From: Halobacillus naozhouensis
Lineage (GTDB): Bacteria > Bacillota > Bacilli > Bacillales > Halobacillaceae
Assembly: GCF_029714185.1 (NCBI RefSeq)
Contig: NZ_CP121671.1
Span: forward strand, 496,001 to 560,000
Direction: 5' to 3'
DNA length: 64,000 bases
Shown: positions 9,029-16,617 of the stretch, in pieces
Layout: each line of letters opens with the position of its first letter
Numbering within the stretch: position 1 is the stretch's first letter
Position numbers and translations under genes: made by a program
Notes under the pieces: model-generated
The model's input: only the letters and a program-made list of their open reading frames with translations
What the model was told of the DNA's origin: nothing
Database searches by the model: none

Positions 9029-9448
9029 TCAATTTAATGGGAGGGCATCTTCTATTTCCTCACGATTATTAAGATAGTCTCGTATAATCCATCTTAAAAC
9101 GAAACTAGCTAGAATAGTATAGGCGATTACATTAGGAAAAGTAAGAGGGATATCCGTGTGGAGTACGAGTACACCGCCTATGAATAGGAGTAGAATAATA
9201 GCCCAACAGGTAATGTATCCGGCAAAGTGAGCATTAGAACGTGTGCGCTGATCATGCTCAAGGTTAACTTTGGTCCAATTTCCCTTCTTGTGAATATCAA
9301 TCCCAAAGGCCCCATAATGAATCGTAGCTACAATCGCAGCAACTAAAGTCATTGTAGAGTGAGACTGAAAAAAATACATATAAAATAAAATTAACGGAAT
9401 CCCTATTTTCAACAGGAAATTTGTTCTATAGGTTACGTTCATTTTCAT
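9029..9448 (-). CDS. Small membrane protein paired with an Xre regulator
   Basis: The start is set at 9448, where ATGA overlaps the stop of the upstream regulator; this gives 139 residues starting MKMNVTYR. Four hydrophobic stretches are visible (about residues 9-25, 30-45, 75-95 and 100-120), so it is an integral membrane protein. I do not recognise the family by name. The overlapping pair of a small Cro/CI-type regulator and a small membrane protein is common in Bacilli; the regulator probably controls the membrane gene. The function is unknown. Confidence 0.7.
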   Translation of the reverse strand: MKMNVTYRTNFLLKIGIPLILFYMYFFQSHSTMTLVAAIVATIHYGAFGIDIHKKGNWTKVNLEHDQRTRSNAHFAGYITCWAIILLLFIGGVLVLHTDIPLTFPNVIAYTILASFVLRWIIRDYLNNREEIEDALPLN

Positions 9449-9657
9449 TCCTCTCCTTCGATCCAAAATAAATTTTCTAAAGAACAATCTAGTACAGTAG
9501 CTAATTTAATGGCTGTTCCAATGGATGGTTCATAACGTTGCTTTTCTATAGCAATAATCGTTTGTCTGGTAACGAGGATCTTTTCGGCCAATTGATCCTG
9601 AGTGAAACCCATTTCTTTTCTAAAATCTTTTACGGCATTACGTACTCCATGTTTCAT
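9445..9657 (-). CDS. Small Xre/Cro-CI family transcription regulator
   Basis: The protein has 70 residues and is essentially one helix-turn-helix domain. MGFTQDQLAEKILVTRQTIIAIEKQRYEPSIGTAIKLATVL is a textbook Xre helix-turn-helix; written here by position, it spans residues 17-57. This size class typically lacks a separate sensor domain. It is the first gene of a two-gene operon with an overlapping membrane protein. Two near-identical palindromes bracket its promoter at 9677-9739, so autoregulation is likely. Confidence 0.88.
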   Translation of the reverse strand: MKHGVRNAVKDFRKEMGFTQDQLAEKILVTRQTIIAIEKQRYEPSIGTAIKLATVLDCSLENLFWIEGEE

Positions 9658-9676
9658 CGTTAACGACCTTCCTGGA

Positions 9677-9739
9677 TTGTAATGTGCACCTTACATAATT
9701 CAATTATATATGAGGGTTTATGTAATGTAAACATTACAT
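9677..9739 (-). promoter_or_regulatory. Promoter bracketed by two palindromic operators
   Basis: On the minus strand, -35 TTTACA (9731-9726) and -10 TATAAT (9708-9703) are 17 bases apart. Operator 1 at 9720-9739 is ATGTAATGTAAACATTACAT, with perfect 9-base arms, and covers the -35 box. Operator 2 at 9677-9696, TTGTAATGTGCACCTTACAT, matches it at 16 of 20 positions and lies downstream of the -10 box. The Xre protein encoded next is the natural candidate binder. The rest of the 9658-10079 gap shows no convincing gene. Confidence 0.7.
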
Positions 9740-9922
9740 TTAAAATTTTCCATATTTGTATGTAAATAATCACTCAGTTAATGCGGTTGTTCCATACTTC
9801 AAAACTTTTTTGAAGTATATATGGTATGAATTATTTGGTGAGCAGTTTTGGGGGCTCTTTTTCATATTTCCGTTGTTCAATTATCAAGCGTCTTTAATAA
9901 AGATTAGCACTCATTTTTCTTC

Positions 9923-9957
9923 TAAAGAGCCAAATCTCGTAATAAGATTTGCGCCAT
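9923..9957. repeat. Hairpin repeat element, copy 2 (degenerate)
   Basis: GAGCCAAATCTCGTAATAAG is followed by ATTTGCGCCATA. The inner arms AAATCT/AGATTT are perfect and the right side resembles copy 1 at 8968-9001 (AATAAGAATTGCGCCATA). The left outer arm is imperfect. Confidence 0.4.
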
Positions 9958-10079
9958 ATTATTAAGTAAAGAATTGAGTTAAAAAGGGAAAAATGCCAAC
10001 GAAATTATGTAAAAGGGAGGCTTGGTGGTTCTTATGAAGATGCTGTGGTATTATTAGGCATATTATTGGAGGTGTATAA

Positions 10080-10607
10080 ATGGATAATAATGATATATTA
10101 ATTAGATTAAGATATGCCCTGGATATAAAAGATATAGATATGATAAAAATATTCAAACTTGGTGGCATTGACCTAACAAAAGAAGAAGTGTTAAAGGTAC
10201 TCACAAAATCAGATGACGGGTACGATGATGAGCTTGACTATGATGGTGATGTAGCTGAAAGTGAAGAGAATATAAAATGCACGAACAGTATGTTAGAGTC
10301 ATTTTTAAACGGCATGATTATTTTTAAAAGAGGACCACAAGAACCAAAACCTGGACAACCAAATAAACCAGACCGGTCAATAAAGAATTATTCAAGTGTT
10401 AATAACGTCATGCTAAAAAAAGTGAAAATAGCACTAACGTTAACAAGTGAGGATATAATAGATATCCTAGAAGGCGCAGGTGTCACGATAACAAAAGGGG
10501 AATTAAGCGCGTTATTAAGAAAAGAAGGCCACAAGAATTATAAAGAGTGTGGTGATCGATACGCCAGGAATTTCTTAAAAGGATTAGCTATAAAATATAG
10601 AGTATAA
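10080..10607 (+). CDS. DUF1456 (YehS-like) protein
   Basis: This 175-residue protein has two copies of the DUF1456 repeat. The first is NNDILIRLRYALDIKD through LTKEEVLKVL (residues 1-43); the second is NNVMLKKVKIALTLTSEDI through ITKGELSALLRKEGHKNY (residues 105-155). These match E. coli YehS-type proteins of unknown function. The linker between the repeats is acidic and then proline-rich. GGAGG precedes the start. The gene stands alone. No catalytic motif is evident. Confidence 0.88.
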   Translation: MDNNDILIRLRYALDIKDIDMIKIFKLGGIDLTKEEVLKVLTKSDDGYDDELDYDGDVAESEENIKCTNSMLESFLNGMIIFKRGPQEPKPGQPNKPDRSIKNYSSVNNVMLKKVKIALTLTSEDIIDILEGAGVTITKGELSALLRKEGHKNYKECGDRYARNFLKGLAIKYRV

Positions 10608-10628
10608 GAAGGGCTATGAGACTGTATG

Positions 10629-10750
10629 ACATTTAATGCCCTTCCTCACGAATGCTTGAAATACTTGATAGCCTTCCTTCTCTAAATGAATCGCAATTAA
10701 ATCCGCGATTTCTTCTCATCATCTGCTACAAGAATGTATTTTGCTTTGAA
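10629..10750 (-). pseudogene. Remnant of a response regulator receiver domain
   Basis: Read on the minus strand, the segment encodes KYILVADDE, then in the next frame EEIADLIAIHLEKEGYQVFQ. Together these match the N-terminus of an OmpR/VanR-type receiver domain, including the acidic pair before the phosphorylated Asp. One base appears to be missing between the two parts, near 10711-10715: restoring an A gives DDEKEIADL. Only about 40 residues remain, so the phosphoacceptor and the DNA-binding domain are gone. Nothing else is evident in this 340-base gap apart from the hairpin at 10804-10830. Confidence 0.7.
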
Positions 10751-10803
10751 CCCATGGACAGGATGTATACCGATCCTCAAAGACCCTATTATGCCAATAA
10801 TTT

Positions 10804-10830
10804 GTGACCACAACAACGTGTTGTGGTCAC
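10804..10830. terminator. Perfect 12-base inverted repeat
   Basis: GTGACCACAACA and TGTTGTGGTCAC are separated by ACG, with ATTCTTT after it on the + strand. It may terminate the DUF1456 transcript or the aldolase gene from the other side; the T-run is weak. Confidence 0.5.
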
Positions 10831-10947
10831 ATTCTTTAGTCATAAGCTTTTTCAAGATAAGAAGTTATTAATTTCATTAAGTTTTCGGATCCTAAAGAGA
10901 AAGAAAGTGATAAGGAGTACACCTTTGTACTTCCACCCTTTTTCCTG

Positions 10948-11841
10948 CTATCTTTTATTCACAGAAGCATCGTAAATCGAATCCACAGCATTCTTCAATG
11001 CTGTATTAAACTCTTCTTCAGACTGATTGGCATTTAAGTCAGCAGATAGTGCCCGGGAGAAGCTCGCAATGAGCCCATCATTTTCTTTCAACTTCTCATT
11101 TGCTTCTGTACGAGAATAACCGCCTGAGAGAGCGACGACCCGTACAACGCGAGGATGCTCAATCAATTCTTTATAGGCATTGGCCGTTGTTGGAATCGTT
11201 AGCTTTAGCATCACGTTTTCGTCTTCTGTTAAGTCATTTAAGTGCTTAATAATTTCATCTCGAAGGATTTCCTCCGATTTTTCTTTGTCTTCACTGTGAA
11301 TATTGACTTCCGGCTCAATAATCGGGATGAGGTCAGAAGCGATAATACGTTTTCCGACTTCAAATTGCTGTTCAACGACAGCTTTAATTCCGCTTGAATT
11401 TGGTTCGTGAATGACAGAGCGCATTTTAGTACCGAAAATGTTTCGTTCGTTAGCACGTCTTAGTGTCTCATCCAAATTATTAATCGGTTTCATGAGCTGT
11501 ACACCGTTTTCCTTTTCAGCAAGTCCTTTATCCACTTTGAGGAAAGGGACAATTCCTTTATCAGCGAGGTAATCCGCTGTATATTTGCCTTCGATTTCGC
11601 GGTCCATCGTCTGCTCGAATAGGATGGCGCCAAGGATATGGTCGGAATTAAATGCAGGAGATGTGATAATTCTTGTCCGCATTTCGTGAACCAAATCAAA
11701 CATTTCATCCTCACCAGAATAAGAATCTTCTGGTACACCGTACGCTGCTAATGCTTTCGGCGTACTACCGCCACTTTGGTCGAGGGCAGCGATAAATCCG
11801 TTTCCGTTCTTTATTTTACCGAATTGTTTGTTGTTCATCAT
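10948..11841 (-). CDS. fda: Fructose-bisphosphate aldolase, class I
   Basis: This Schiff-base aldolase interconverts fructose 1,6-bisphosphate with dihydroxyacetone phosphate and glyceraldehyde 3-phosphate in glycolysis and gluconeogenesis. The start at 11841 follows AAAGGAGCGG and gives 297 residues, the usual size for the Firmicute class I enzyme; the frame stays open to 11880. Recognisable parts are GFIAALDQSGGSTPKAL at the N-terminus, FLKVDKGL, IIEPEVNI and VMLKLTIPT, and VVALSGGYSR near the C-terminus. The gene is monocistronic. Most Bacilli also have a class II enzyme, which is not in this window. Confidence 0.93.
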   Translation of the reverse strand: MMNNKQFGKIKNGNGFIAALDQSGGSTPKALAAYGVPEDSYSGEDEMFDLVHEMRTRIITSPAFNSDHILGAILFEQTMDREIEGKYTADYLADKGIVPFLKVDKGLAEKENGVQLMKPINNLDETLRRANERNIFGTKMRSVIHEPNSSGIKAVVEQQFEVGKRIIASDLIPIIEPEVNIHSEDKEKSEEILRDEIIKHLNDLTEDENVMLKLTIPTTANAYKELIEHPRVVRVVALSGGYSRTEANEKLKENDGLIASFSRALSADLNANQSEEEFNTALKNAVDSIYDASVNKR

Positions 11842-12112
11842 TTTCCGCTCCTTTTTTCTAGTATTCAAATTAAAGTCCATTTATACTCTTTCCCTTTTTT
11901 CTCCCTATTTAACACAAATAGAGCAAAAAGAAGCACATGATTTAATGGGAGTCCTCTTCATATATCGTAACCTTATAAAAAAAGGCAAGGCAGGATCAGG
12001 CGTCAAGGTGAAGTTCTAGACATCTTCATCTGTTTCCATTTACGATAATAGGGAAGGGACATGTATCGATTGTATCATCAATGATCTAGTTTAATTAGAA
12101 AGGGTGGAGAAA

Positions 12113-12763
12113 TTGAAAGTTCTTGTTGTTGGAGCAAATGGTCAAATTGGAAAACATCTCGTTTCATTTATTCAGGATAGCGATAACCAGGAAGCGAAAG
12201 CTATGATTCGTAAACAGGAGCAAGCCTCCTTTTTCGAAGATTTAGGTGCGGAAACCGCGGTGGTGGATTTGGAACAGGATATCGAAACGATTGCAGCAGC
12301 GGCTGAGGGAGTGGATGCGATCGTCTTCACTGCAGGATCTGGGCCGAAAACAGGGGCAGACAAAACCATTTTAATTGATTTGGACGGTGCCGTAAAAACT
12401 ATTGAAGCGGCAAAAGTTGCTGGAATAAAACGGCTTATCATGATTAGTTCGTTTGACACGAGCCGTGAAGCAATTCAGGCAGCTCCTTCGTCCTTTTCGC
12501 CATATGTTGCAGCAAAGCATTATGCAGATGAATGGTTGAAAAGAACAGACTTAGATTATACGATTATCCATCCTGGCCTGCTGACAAATGATAAAGGAAC
12601 AGGTCAAGTAGAGGCCGCATACGAAGTAGACAGGGCTGAAGTTCCTCGAGAAGATGTGGCAAGTGTCATCGTTTCAAGCCTGGAAAATGAGACAACGATC
12701 GGCAAGGAATTTCAAGTAGTGAGTGGAACGAAACTTATTAAGGAAGCAATAACATCCATCTAA
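12113..12763 (+). CDS. NAD(P)-binding atypical short-chain dehydrogenase (YhfK-like)
   Basis: The start is read as TTG at 12113 (LKVLVVGANGQIG), behind AAAGGGTGG; a GTG at 12104 is also in frame but poorly spaced. The product has 216 residues. The Rossmann motif GANGQIG (residues 7-13) is clear, and YVAAKHYADEWLK has a Tyr-x-x-x-Lys spacing. It resembles B. subtilis YhfK and other NAD(P)H-binding proteins without a known substrate. A terminator follows and the divergent aldolase lies upstream, so it stands alone. Confidence 0.85.
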   Translation: MKVLVVGANGQIGKHLVSFIQDSDNQEAKAMIRKQEQASFFEDLGAETAVVDLEQDIETIAAAAEGVDAIVFTAGSGPKTGADKTILIDLDGAVKTIEAAKVAGIKRLIMISSFDTSREAIQAAPSSFSPYVAAKHYADEWLKRTDLDYTIIHPGLLTNDKGTGQVEAAYEVDRAEVPREDVASVIVSSLENETTIGKEFQVVSGTKLIKEAITSI

Positions 12764-12803
12764 GTGAATATGGATAGTTTTTGTTACTTGGTTCGATGTT
12801 TAG

Positions 12804-12838
12804 AAGACAATTTGCCGATAAGGTGAATTGTCTTTTTT
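12804..12838 (+). terminator. Terminator of the NAD(P)-binding protein gene
   Basis: AAGACAATT and AATTGTCTT arms are followed by TTTT on the + strand, 41 bases after the stop codon. Confidence 0.85.
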
Positions 12839-12865
12839 AACGTGTCTGGAACTTTACGTTTAGAG

Positions 12866-12914
12866 TTGACAAATCTAACGAAGTTCTATAGAATTTATCT
12901 TGAATTAAAGATAA
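12866..12914 (+). promoter_or_regulatory. mhq operon promoter with MhqR-type operator 1
   Basis: TTGACA (12866-12871) and TAGAAT (12889-12894) are 17 bases apart. Immediately after the -10 box lies TTATCTTGAATTAAAGATAA (12895-12914), an inverted repeat covering the probable transcription start. The exact reverse complement lies at 13395-13414 in front of the dioxygenase gene. It resembles the palindrome bound by B. subtilis MhqR, with ATCT and AGAT half-sites. Confidence 0.85.
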
Positions 12915-12930
12915 ATTAATTAAGGATTTG

Positions 12931-13380
12931 ATGCTCATGAAGCAGTATGATGAAAAAGATTTGTCCTTAAAATCATTTATTGTTCTTTCTCGTGCGAATC
13001 ATGCTGTGGAAGGAAAAATTAGAGAAGATATTCGAAAGCATGGTTTGAATCCTACGGAGTTTGCCGTATTAGAACTGCTTTACCACAAAGGTGACCAGCC
13101 GATACAACGTATTGGGAAAAAGATCCTGCTGGCAAGCGGCAGTATTACGTATGTGGTTGATAAATTAGAAGAAAAGCACCTTTTGCAACGTATTAGATGT
13201 CCAGAGGACCGACGCATTATTTATACTAGGATCACAGACAAAGGCAAGAATTTGATGAATGGTATTTTTCCAAAACATGCAAAAGGTATTCAATCTATAT
13301 TTGGGGAATTGGATGAGACTGAAAAGGAAACACTGATTTCTTTATTAAAAAGGCTAGGTCTTTCTTTGAAGGAAAATTAA
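12931..13380 (+). CDS. mhqR: MarR-family repressor, MhqR-like
   Basis: This roughly 149-residue MarR-family protein has a winged helix-turn-helix (residues 40-100: FAVLELLYHKGDQPIQRIGKK, then SGSITYVVDKLEEKHLL, and the wing RIRCPEDRRIIYTRIT). In B. subtilis, MhqR represses genes for quinone-type electrophile resistance. Here the three genes downstream are the same classes (ring-cleaving dioxygenase, hydrolase, flavin quinone reductase), and matching operators lie at its own promoter and before the dioxygenase. The start could be the ATG at 12931 or 12937; AAGGA lies at 12922-12926. Confidence 0.88.
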   Translation: MLMKQYDEKDLSLKSFIVLSRANHAVEGKIREDIRKHGLNPTEFAVLELLYHKGDQPIQRIGKKILLASGSITYVVDKLEEKHLLQRIRCPEDRRIIYTRITDKGKNLMNGIFPKHAKGIQSIFGELDETEKETLISLLKRLGLSLKEN

Positions 13381-13394
13381 ATTTTTTTAGGTTA

Positions 13395-13414
13395 TTATCT
13401 TTAATTCAAGATAA
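13395..13414 (+). promoter_or_regulatory. MhqR-type operator 2
   Basis: TTATCTTTAATTCAAGATAA is the exact reverse complement of operator 1 (12895-12914). It lies 14 bases after the mhqR stop. A weak promoter (TTGAAG at 13366, TAGGTT at 13388, 16 bases apart) could place the operator just after a -10 box, as at operator 1. Confidence 0.8.
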
Positions 13415-13466
13415 GTGAATTGAAAGTAAAATGACAAGACATAATACAAACGATAGGAGGATGGCC

Positions 13467-14417
13467 ATGACAAAAGCTACGGCAGGTATCCACCATATTA
13501 CAGCGATTGTAGGGGATCCGCAGGAAAATGTTGATTTTTATGCAGTTGTTCTTGGGTTAAGATTGGTCAAAAAGACCGTGAATTTTGATGATCCAGGCAC
13601 TTACCATTTGTATTTTGGAAACGAGAAGGGACAACCGGGTACGATTATGACCTTTTTCCCCTGGGCAGGTGCCCGTAATGGCCGGATTGGTACTGGTCAG
13701 GTAGGTACAACGACATTTGTCGTGCCCGAAAACACCCTGGGTTTCTGGGAAGAGAGGCTTCTTACATTCAATGTTTCAGTTAGAAAAGAAACTCGTTTTG
13801 GGGAAGAATTTCTCCAATTTAATGATCCGCACGGATTACACCTTGAAATCGTTGCACGAGAAGAAGGTCCTAATAGTAAGTGGGAAGATGGCAGTGTTAC
13901 AGCTGGATTTGCTATTAAAGGATTTGGCGGGGCTATTCTAAATACAGCAGCTCCATATAAAACGGCAGACCTACTTGAAAATGTCATGGGGATGGAAAAG
14001 GTTGGACAACAAGATGACTACCTTCGTTTTCGTTCTTATGCAGATTTGGGTAATGTCGTTGATATTCAATTAACGGCAAGCACAAGAGGCGAAATGGGTG
14101 CTGGTACCGTCCATCATATAGCATTTAGAGCTGAAGATTTCGAAGACCATAAAGAATGGCAGAGCCATATTGCACATCAAGGATATTTCCCGACAGACGT
14201 AAAAGACCGGGATTATTTTAACGCCATTTACTTCCGTGAACATGGTGGAATATTGTTTGAGATTGCAACCGACCCGCCAGGATTCACGCGTGATGAGACA
14301 TTCGACGCGTTAGGCGAAGAGTTAAAACTTCCCCAATGGCTGGAAACTCATCGTACGAGAATTGAAGAGGTTCTTACACCTATTACTGTTCGAGAACGTA
14401 AGGAGGAGCAATCATGA
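13467..14417 (+). CDS. mhqO: Ring-cleaving dioxygenase, MhqO-like
   Basis: This vicinal-oxygen-chelate protein has two glyoxalase/bleomycin-resistance modules, seen as AGIHHITAIVGDPQENVDFY (residues 5-24) and GTVHHIAFRAEDFEDHKEW in the second half; the metal ligands would be the His of HHIT, the His of VHHIAF and the Glu of LFEIATD. The start at 13467 follows AGGAGG with correct spacing; an in-frame ATG at 13431 is too far upstream. The 316-residue length fits B. subtilis MhqO. It is expected to open hydroquinone-type rings during quinone stress. Its stop overlaps mhqD. Confidence 0.9.
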   Translation: MTKATAGIHHITAIVGDPQENVDFYAVVLGLRLVKKTVNFDDPGTYHLYFGNEKGQPGTIMTFFPWAGARNGRIGTGQVGTTTFVVPENTLGFWEERLLTFNVSVRKETRFGEEFLQFNDPHGLHLEIVAREEGPNSKWEDGSVTAGFAIKGFGGAILNTAAPYKTADLLENVMGMEKVGQQDDYLRFRSYADLGNVVDIQLTASTRGEMGAGTVHHIAFRAEDFEDHKEWQSHIAHQGYFPTDVKDRDYFNAIYFREHGGILFEIATDPPGFTRDETFDALGEELKLPQWLETHRTRIEEVLTPITVRERKEEQS

Positions 14418-15028
14418 AACACATTTTCCACAAAGGAACAGATTTAGAGAAACCAACTTTCCTTCTGCTGCATGGTACTGGAGGGACAGAGACGGATTTA
14501 TTACCGATTGCGGGTATGATTGATGATTCTGCATCTGTATTGGGTGTTCGTGGCAACATCAGTGAAAACGGTATGCCTCGATTTTTTAAAAGGCTTGCTG
14601 AGGGCGTATTTGATGAAGAGGACTTAATTAAGCAAACGAAAGAACTTCATCAATTTCTTGATACAGCTGCTGATGATCATAATTTTAATCGGGATCATTT
14701 ACTCGCCATTGGCTATTCCAATGGTGCGAATATAGCCGCTAGCTTGCTTTTCCACTACCAAAATTCTTTACAGGGAGCCGTATTATTGCATCCTATGGTG
14801 CCGCGTCGGGGGATTGAACTACCTGATTTGACGGGACTGCCTGTATTTATCGGTGCGGGTACAAATGATCCGATTTGCAGCCCGGAAGAAACTAGGGAAT
14901 TAGCAGAAATGCTGGAAAAATCCGGAGCCACTGTAGAAGTTCATTGGGAGAATCAAGGGCATCAACTCACAAAAAGCGAGATTGACAAAGCGGCTGAATG
15001 GTACAGGGCAACCTCGATTAAAAAGTAA
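14414..15028 (+). CDS. mhqD: Alpha/beta hydrolase, MhqD-like
   Basis: The product (204 residues) is of the phospholipase/carboxylesterase branch of the alpha/beta hydrolases. LLLHGTGGTETDL forms the oxyanion region, GYSNGAN (near residue 100) holds the nucleophile Ser, GAGTNDPICSP the catalytic Asp, and NQGHQLT the catalytic His. The start overlaps the mhqO stop as ATGA, which indicates translational coupling. In B. subtilis mhqD belongs to the same MhqR regulon. The natural ester substrate is not known. Confidence 0.9.
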   Translation: MKHIFHKGTDLEKPTFLLLHGTGGTETDLLPIAGMIDDSASVLGVRGNISENGMPRFFKRLAEGVFDEEDLIKQTKELHQFLDTAADDHNFNRDHLLAIGYSNGANIAASLLFHYQNSLQGAVLLHPMVPRRGIELPDLTGLPVFIGAGTNDPICSPEETRELAEMLEKSGATVEVHWENQGHQLTKSEIDKAAEWYRATSIKK

Positions 15029-15110
15029 ACTTTACGAAACTGAGGTTTGGGTGAATTAACTGCAACTGAAGTATTAGTTTAGGAATTTTTTTGAATGGGA
15101 GATATACCAC

Positions 15111-15773
15111 ATGGGATTATTAGATTTTTTTAGAAAAGATACAAAAGGGAGCGATTTAACAATGGAAAACGTAAAATTAGCAGTCATTTATTACAGTTCC
15201 ACGGGCACAAATTATGAAATGGCAAAATGGGCAGAAGAAGGTGCCAAGCAGGCAGGTGCTGAAGTGAAGTTAGTCAAAGTCCCTGAGCTTGCACCGACGG
15301 CAGCAATTGAGTCTAATCCGGCATGGAAGGCCCATGTGGATGCGACGAAAGAACTACCGGAAGTCACTTTAGATGATCTTGAATGGGCAGATGCGTATAT
15401 TTTCAGCATGCCAACTCGTTTTGGTAACTTGCCGGCCCAAATGAAACAATTCCTTGATACAACAGGGGGACTTTGGTTCAATGGGAAGCTGATTAATAAA
15501 GTGGTTAGCGGAATGTCTTCAGCAAACAACCCACACGGTGGACAGGAGGCAACAGTTAAAGCACTTTATACGTCCATGATGCACTGGGGTGCGATCATTG
15601 CTGCACCTGGTTACACAGATCCTGTGCAATTTACTTCAGGAGGTAACCCATATGGTGTTAGTGTGACGGTTGATCAGGAAGGAAACATGCAAGAAGATGT
15701 AGAGGAAGCCGTTAAACATCAAGCCAAACGTACGGTTACTATCGCTTCATGGGTGAAAAAGGGTCAACAGTAA
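15111..15773 (+). CDS. NAD(P)H:quinone oxidoreductase, WrbA family
   Basis: This flavodoxin-fold enzyme is expected to reduce quinones by two electrons at FMN, completing a quinone-detoxification operon. IYYSSTGTNYEMAKW is the phosphate-binding loop, and PTRFGNLPAQMKQFLDTTGGLW and SSANNPHGGQE are WrbA signatures. The start may be the ATG at 15111 (GGGAG upstream; adds MGLLDFFRKDTKGSDLT) or the ATG at 15162, preceded by AGGGAG; most family members begin near the latter. It lies 82 bases after mhqD, with a strong terminator behind it. Confidence 0.9.
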   Translation: MGLLDFFRKDTKGSDLTMENVKLAVIYYSSTGTNYEMAKWAEEGAKQAGAEVKLVKVPELAPTAAIESNPAWKAHVDATKELPEVTLDDLEWADAYIFSMPTRFGNLPAQMKQFLDTTGGLWFNGKLINKVVSGMSSANNPHGGQEATVKALYTSMMHWGAIIAAPGYTDPVQFTSGGNPYGVSVTVDQEGNMQEDVEEAVKHQAKRTVTIASWVKKGQQ

Positions 15774-15866
15774 TTGATCGTTACATTTCTTTGACATGTG
15801 AAGAATTCAAATACCTCACATGTCATGTATAGAACAAGTTTATTTCCGTGAAATAATTCTTATCCT

Positions 15867-15909
15867 AAAAACACAAACGTAAACACTAGCTGTTTACGTT
15901 TGTGTTTTT
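15867..15909. terminator. Bidirectional terminator after the mhq operon
   Basis: A perfect 19-base inverted repeat (AAAAACACAAACGTAAACA and its complement) surrounds CTAGC. The A-run on the left and T-run on the right allow termination on both strands. Confidence 0.9.
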
Positions 15910-15967
15910 GTATGGGAGGACATAGAGAACAATCTAACCAATGTATGATCTCTTTAAAATAACTGCT

Positions 15968-16084
15968 TCACCCCATCCCTGGGTCCCCGGGATCTTCAGC
16001 TAAACCTTGGAAATAGACAAACTCATGTAGACTAGAGCGTAAAACTGCAGACTGAAATAAATCAAAGATCTGTGTTATGGTCAT
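15968..16084 (-). CDS. Possible small ORF, 38 residues
   Basis: ATG at 16084 follows AGAAAGGAATG at good spacing and opens a 38-codon frame starting MTITQIFDLFQ and ending PGDPGMG. Another minus-strand frame of 68 codons (16084-16290) ends over its start. I recognise neither. The 15910-16493 stretch otherwise shows no gene and may be decayed sequence. Confidence 0.25.
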   Translation of the reverse strand: MTITQIFDLFQSAVLRSSLHEFVYFQGLAEDPGDPGMG

Positions 16085-16493
16085 CATTCCTTTCTAATTT
16101 TAAAATTATGTAGGGTGGGGAAAGCACTATTTTTTGATAAGTCAGAATCTTTTAGTCTAGTTATGAGTATAAAGGAGGAGAAACGAAAATTCCGTCGGTT
16201 TTTGTAGAAATCTAAAATTTTCTTATAAATTATTCGGTCTCCATTTAGGAAGGTAAACCCGGTGATTAGTCTATTCAAAACATTTTTCATTAGAAGAGGG
16301 GATTATATGACATGGCAACACTATGGATTAATAAACTTTGGAGAGGAATAGGGATGGACTTTAGACCTCCCTATTTAGTCTTAAAGTCATGAAGTTGATG
16401 AAACTTAACGCTTTATGAGTTAGCAAGTGGTGTATGAATATAACGCATTGAAACTAGACAAAATAGTACCCTGTCTTTTCCATATTAAAAACA

Positions 16494-16533
16494 TAAAAAT
16501 GACGTGAAATCTCTGAGTAGAGAAGCCACGTCA
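16494..16533 (-). terminator. Terminator downstream of gdhA
   Basis: On the minus strand ATGACGTG and CACGTCAT arms, with inner CTTCTCT/AGAGATT pairing, are followed by TTTTTATG. A second hairpin (AGAAATGGC and GCCATTTCT arms, 16540-16591) lies between it and the gdhA stop. Confidence 0.75.
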
Positions 16534-16617
16534 TTCGTAAGAGAAATGGCACACAACTTCACGGGATGCGAAGTCGGGCCATTTCTAATTATTTATATGT
16601 CTCAGCGAAGTTATTAT

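Noticed and set aside
9756..9965. 69-codon + strand ORF
   Set aside because: No ribosome site, no recognisable protein pattern, and it overlaps the hairpin repeat at 9923-9957.
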